From: Pleurocapsa sp. PCC 7319
GTDB taxonomy: Bacteria > Cyanobacteriota > Cyanobacteriia > Cyanobacteriales > Xenococcaceae
Length of the DNA stretch: 64,000 nt
Direction of reading: 5' to 3'
Assembly: GCF_000332195.1 (NCBI RefSeq)
Contig: NZ_KB235922.1
Location: 5,181,322 to 5,245,321 of the forward strand
The notes beneath the pieces were generated by a model that searched no databases, was not told the DNA's origin, and saw only the letters and a program-made list of their open reading frames with translations. Position 1 is the stretch's first letter. Each line of letters starts with the position of its first letter. The position numbers were made by a program, and so were the translations under genes. This document shows, piece after piece, positions 63,522 through 64,000 of this stretch.

Positions 63522-64000
63522 TTATTCCCTCTTGAGATAAGCTCGTGCCATATAAAAACTGGCGATCGATTTCCCATCTATAGGTTCACCAGCAAGAATA
63601 GCGGCTTCTAATTCTTCCTCAGTCATCAAGACCACTTCAATATCCTCATCGTCGTCTTGTTGAGGCGGCTCCTCCAATTTTTCTAAGTCTTGTGCTAAGA
63701 AAGCATAGATATATTCATCAGAATATCCAGGTGCCAGGATAAATTTGCCCATATCCTGCCATTTATTAGCTCGATAACCTGTTTCTTCCTCTATTTCACG
63801 TTTGATGGTGGCAAAAGGTGATTCATTTGCTTCTACAGTTCCCGCAGGAAATTCTAAGAGCCGCCCATTAACAGTAAAGCGGTATTGTTTAACTAAAATA
63901 AATTTACCGTCTGAAGTTACAGGAACAGCTAAGGCTCCTCCTGGATGGCGAATACACTCCCATTCTCCCGCGACACCATTGGGTAGACGGAGTTTGATTA
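63522..64000 (-). CDS. Nudix hydrolase (ADP-ribose pyrophosphatase-like), 5' end outside window
   Basis: Minus-strand frame open to the right window edge, so the N-terminus is missing; about 159 codons are present. The Nudix box GTVEANESPFATIKREIEEE continues to TGY and fits G-x5-E-x7-REUxEExGU exactly. Before it comes GGALAVPVTSDGKFILVKQY, typical of the ADP-ribose diphosphatase (NudF) group, and after it ILAPGYSDEYIYAFLAQDL. It should cleave a nucleoside diphosphate linked to another moiety, such as ADP-ribose. It is convergent with sufR, ten bases between stops. The internal Met at 63752 is not the start. Confidence 0.93.
   Translation of the reverse strand, partial: IKLRLPNGVAGEWECIRHPGGALAVPVTSDGKFILVKQYRFTVNGRLLEFPAGTVEANESPFATIKREIEEETGYRANKWQDMGKFILAPGYSDEYIYAFLAQDLEKLEEPPQQDDDEDIEVVLMTEEELEAAILAGEPIDGKSIASFYMARAYLKRE

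Overview
This window is a chromosomal segment of a cyanobacterium. The HIP1 octamer GCGATCGC recurs throughout, the DNA is AT-rich, and many genes are typical of cyanobacteria: a DUF2839 protein, a CPP1-like J-domain membrane protein, CcsA, the SufR/SufB pair, a BicA-type bicarbonate transporter, an NrtP-type nitrate transporter, type IV pilins and an HCF173-like dehydrogenase/CIA30 fusion. The genus cannot be fixed from sequence alone. No plasmid or phage replication module is visible, and most genes are housekeeping or transport genes in short transcription units.

Layout. 1-1176: 5' part of a secreted beta-helix (pectate-lyase-like) protein, much richer in G+C than its surroundings. 1.5-8.1 kb: small membrane and stress-type hypotheticals, a SAM methyltransferase, an alpha/beta hydrolase and an SDR/CIA30 fusion. 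8.1-8.9 kb: an acidic lipoprotein built of 11-residue repeats. 9-13.4 kb: pyrG, a HAD phosphatase, DUF2839, a CPP1-like protein and a PrxQ-type peroxiredoxin. 13.5-15.4 kb: pstC-pstA without pstS or pstB. 16.2-19.4 kb: ParA ATPase overlapping a PEP-synthase-like gene. 19.9-25.2 kb: a CLC/CBS/USP chloride transporter, a zinc-ribbon protein and an SLC13/TrkA-C permease. 25.78-28.81 kb: a nested transposon, in which a Tn5-like IS4-family element with a passenger gene sits inside an already decayed IS5-family element; both target duplications are readable. 28.8-30.8 kb: two type IV pilins and a tetratricopeptide-like protein. 31.1-38.6 kb: ccsA, a DUF1295 methyltransferase, msrB, a metallophosphoesterase and ilvB, interspersed with relics of IS200/IS605-type elements (two solo right ends and one tnpB tail). 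38.7-46.3 kb: a DUF218 protein, a low-complexity secreted protein, an orphan NarL-type kinase, a transposase tail, and a kinase / response regulator / REC-PAS-GGDEF-EAL cluster. 46.3-52.3 kb: a hydantoinase-like amidohydrolase with a quinone-oxidoreductase-like enzyme, a pentameric ligand-gated ion channel, tRNA-Asn and a two-LCCL-domain secreted protein. 52.7-59.5 kb: half of an MFS transporter, BicA, NrtP, a second CLC and a VOC protein. 59.5-64 kb: a diguanylate cyclase, sufB and sufR divergent around two SufR-like operators, and a Nudix hydrolase cut by the window end.

How the genes fit together. Several concern inorganic nutrients and ions: phosphate (pstCA), bicarbonate (BicA), nitrate (NrtP), chloride (two CLCs), an SLC13 anion permease and a ligand-gated channel. 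Two loci make or break cyclic di-GMP. The suf locus is autoregulated in the classical cyanobacterial way, but sufCDS do not follow sufB. The most notable items are the reconstructable nested transposon, the solo IS605-type right ends with structured omega-RNA-like sequence, the tandem SufR operators, the ligand-gated channel, the LCCL protein and the 11-residue-repeat lipoprotein. I see no CRISPR array and no recognisable defence island.
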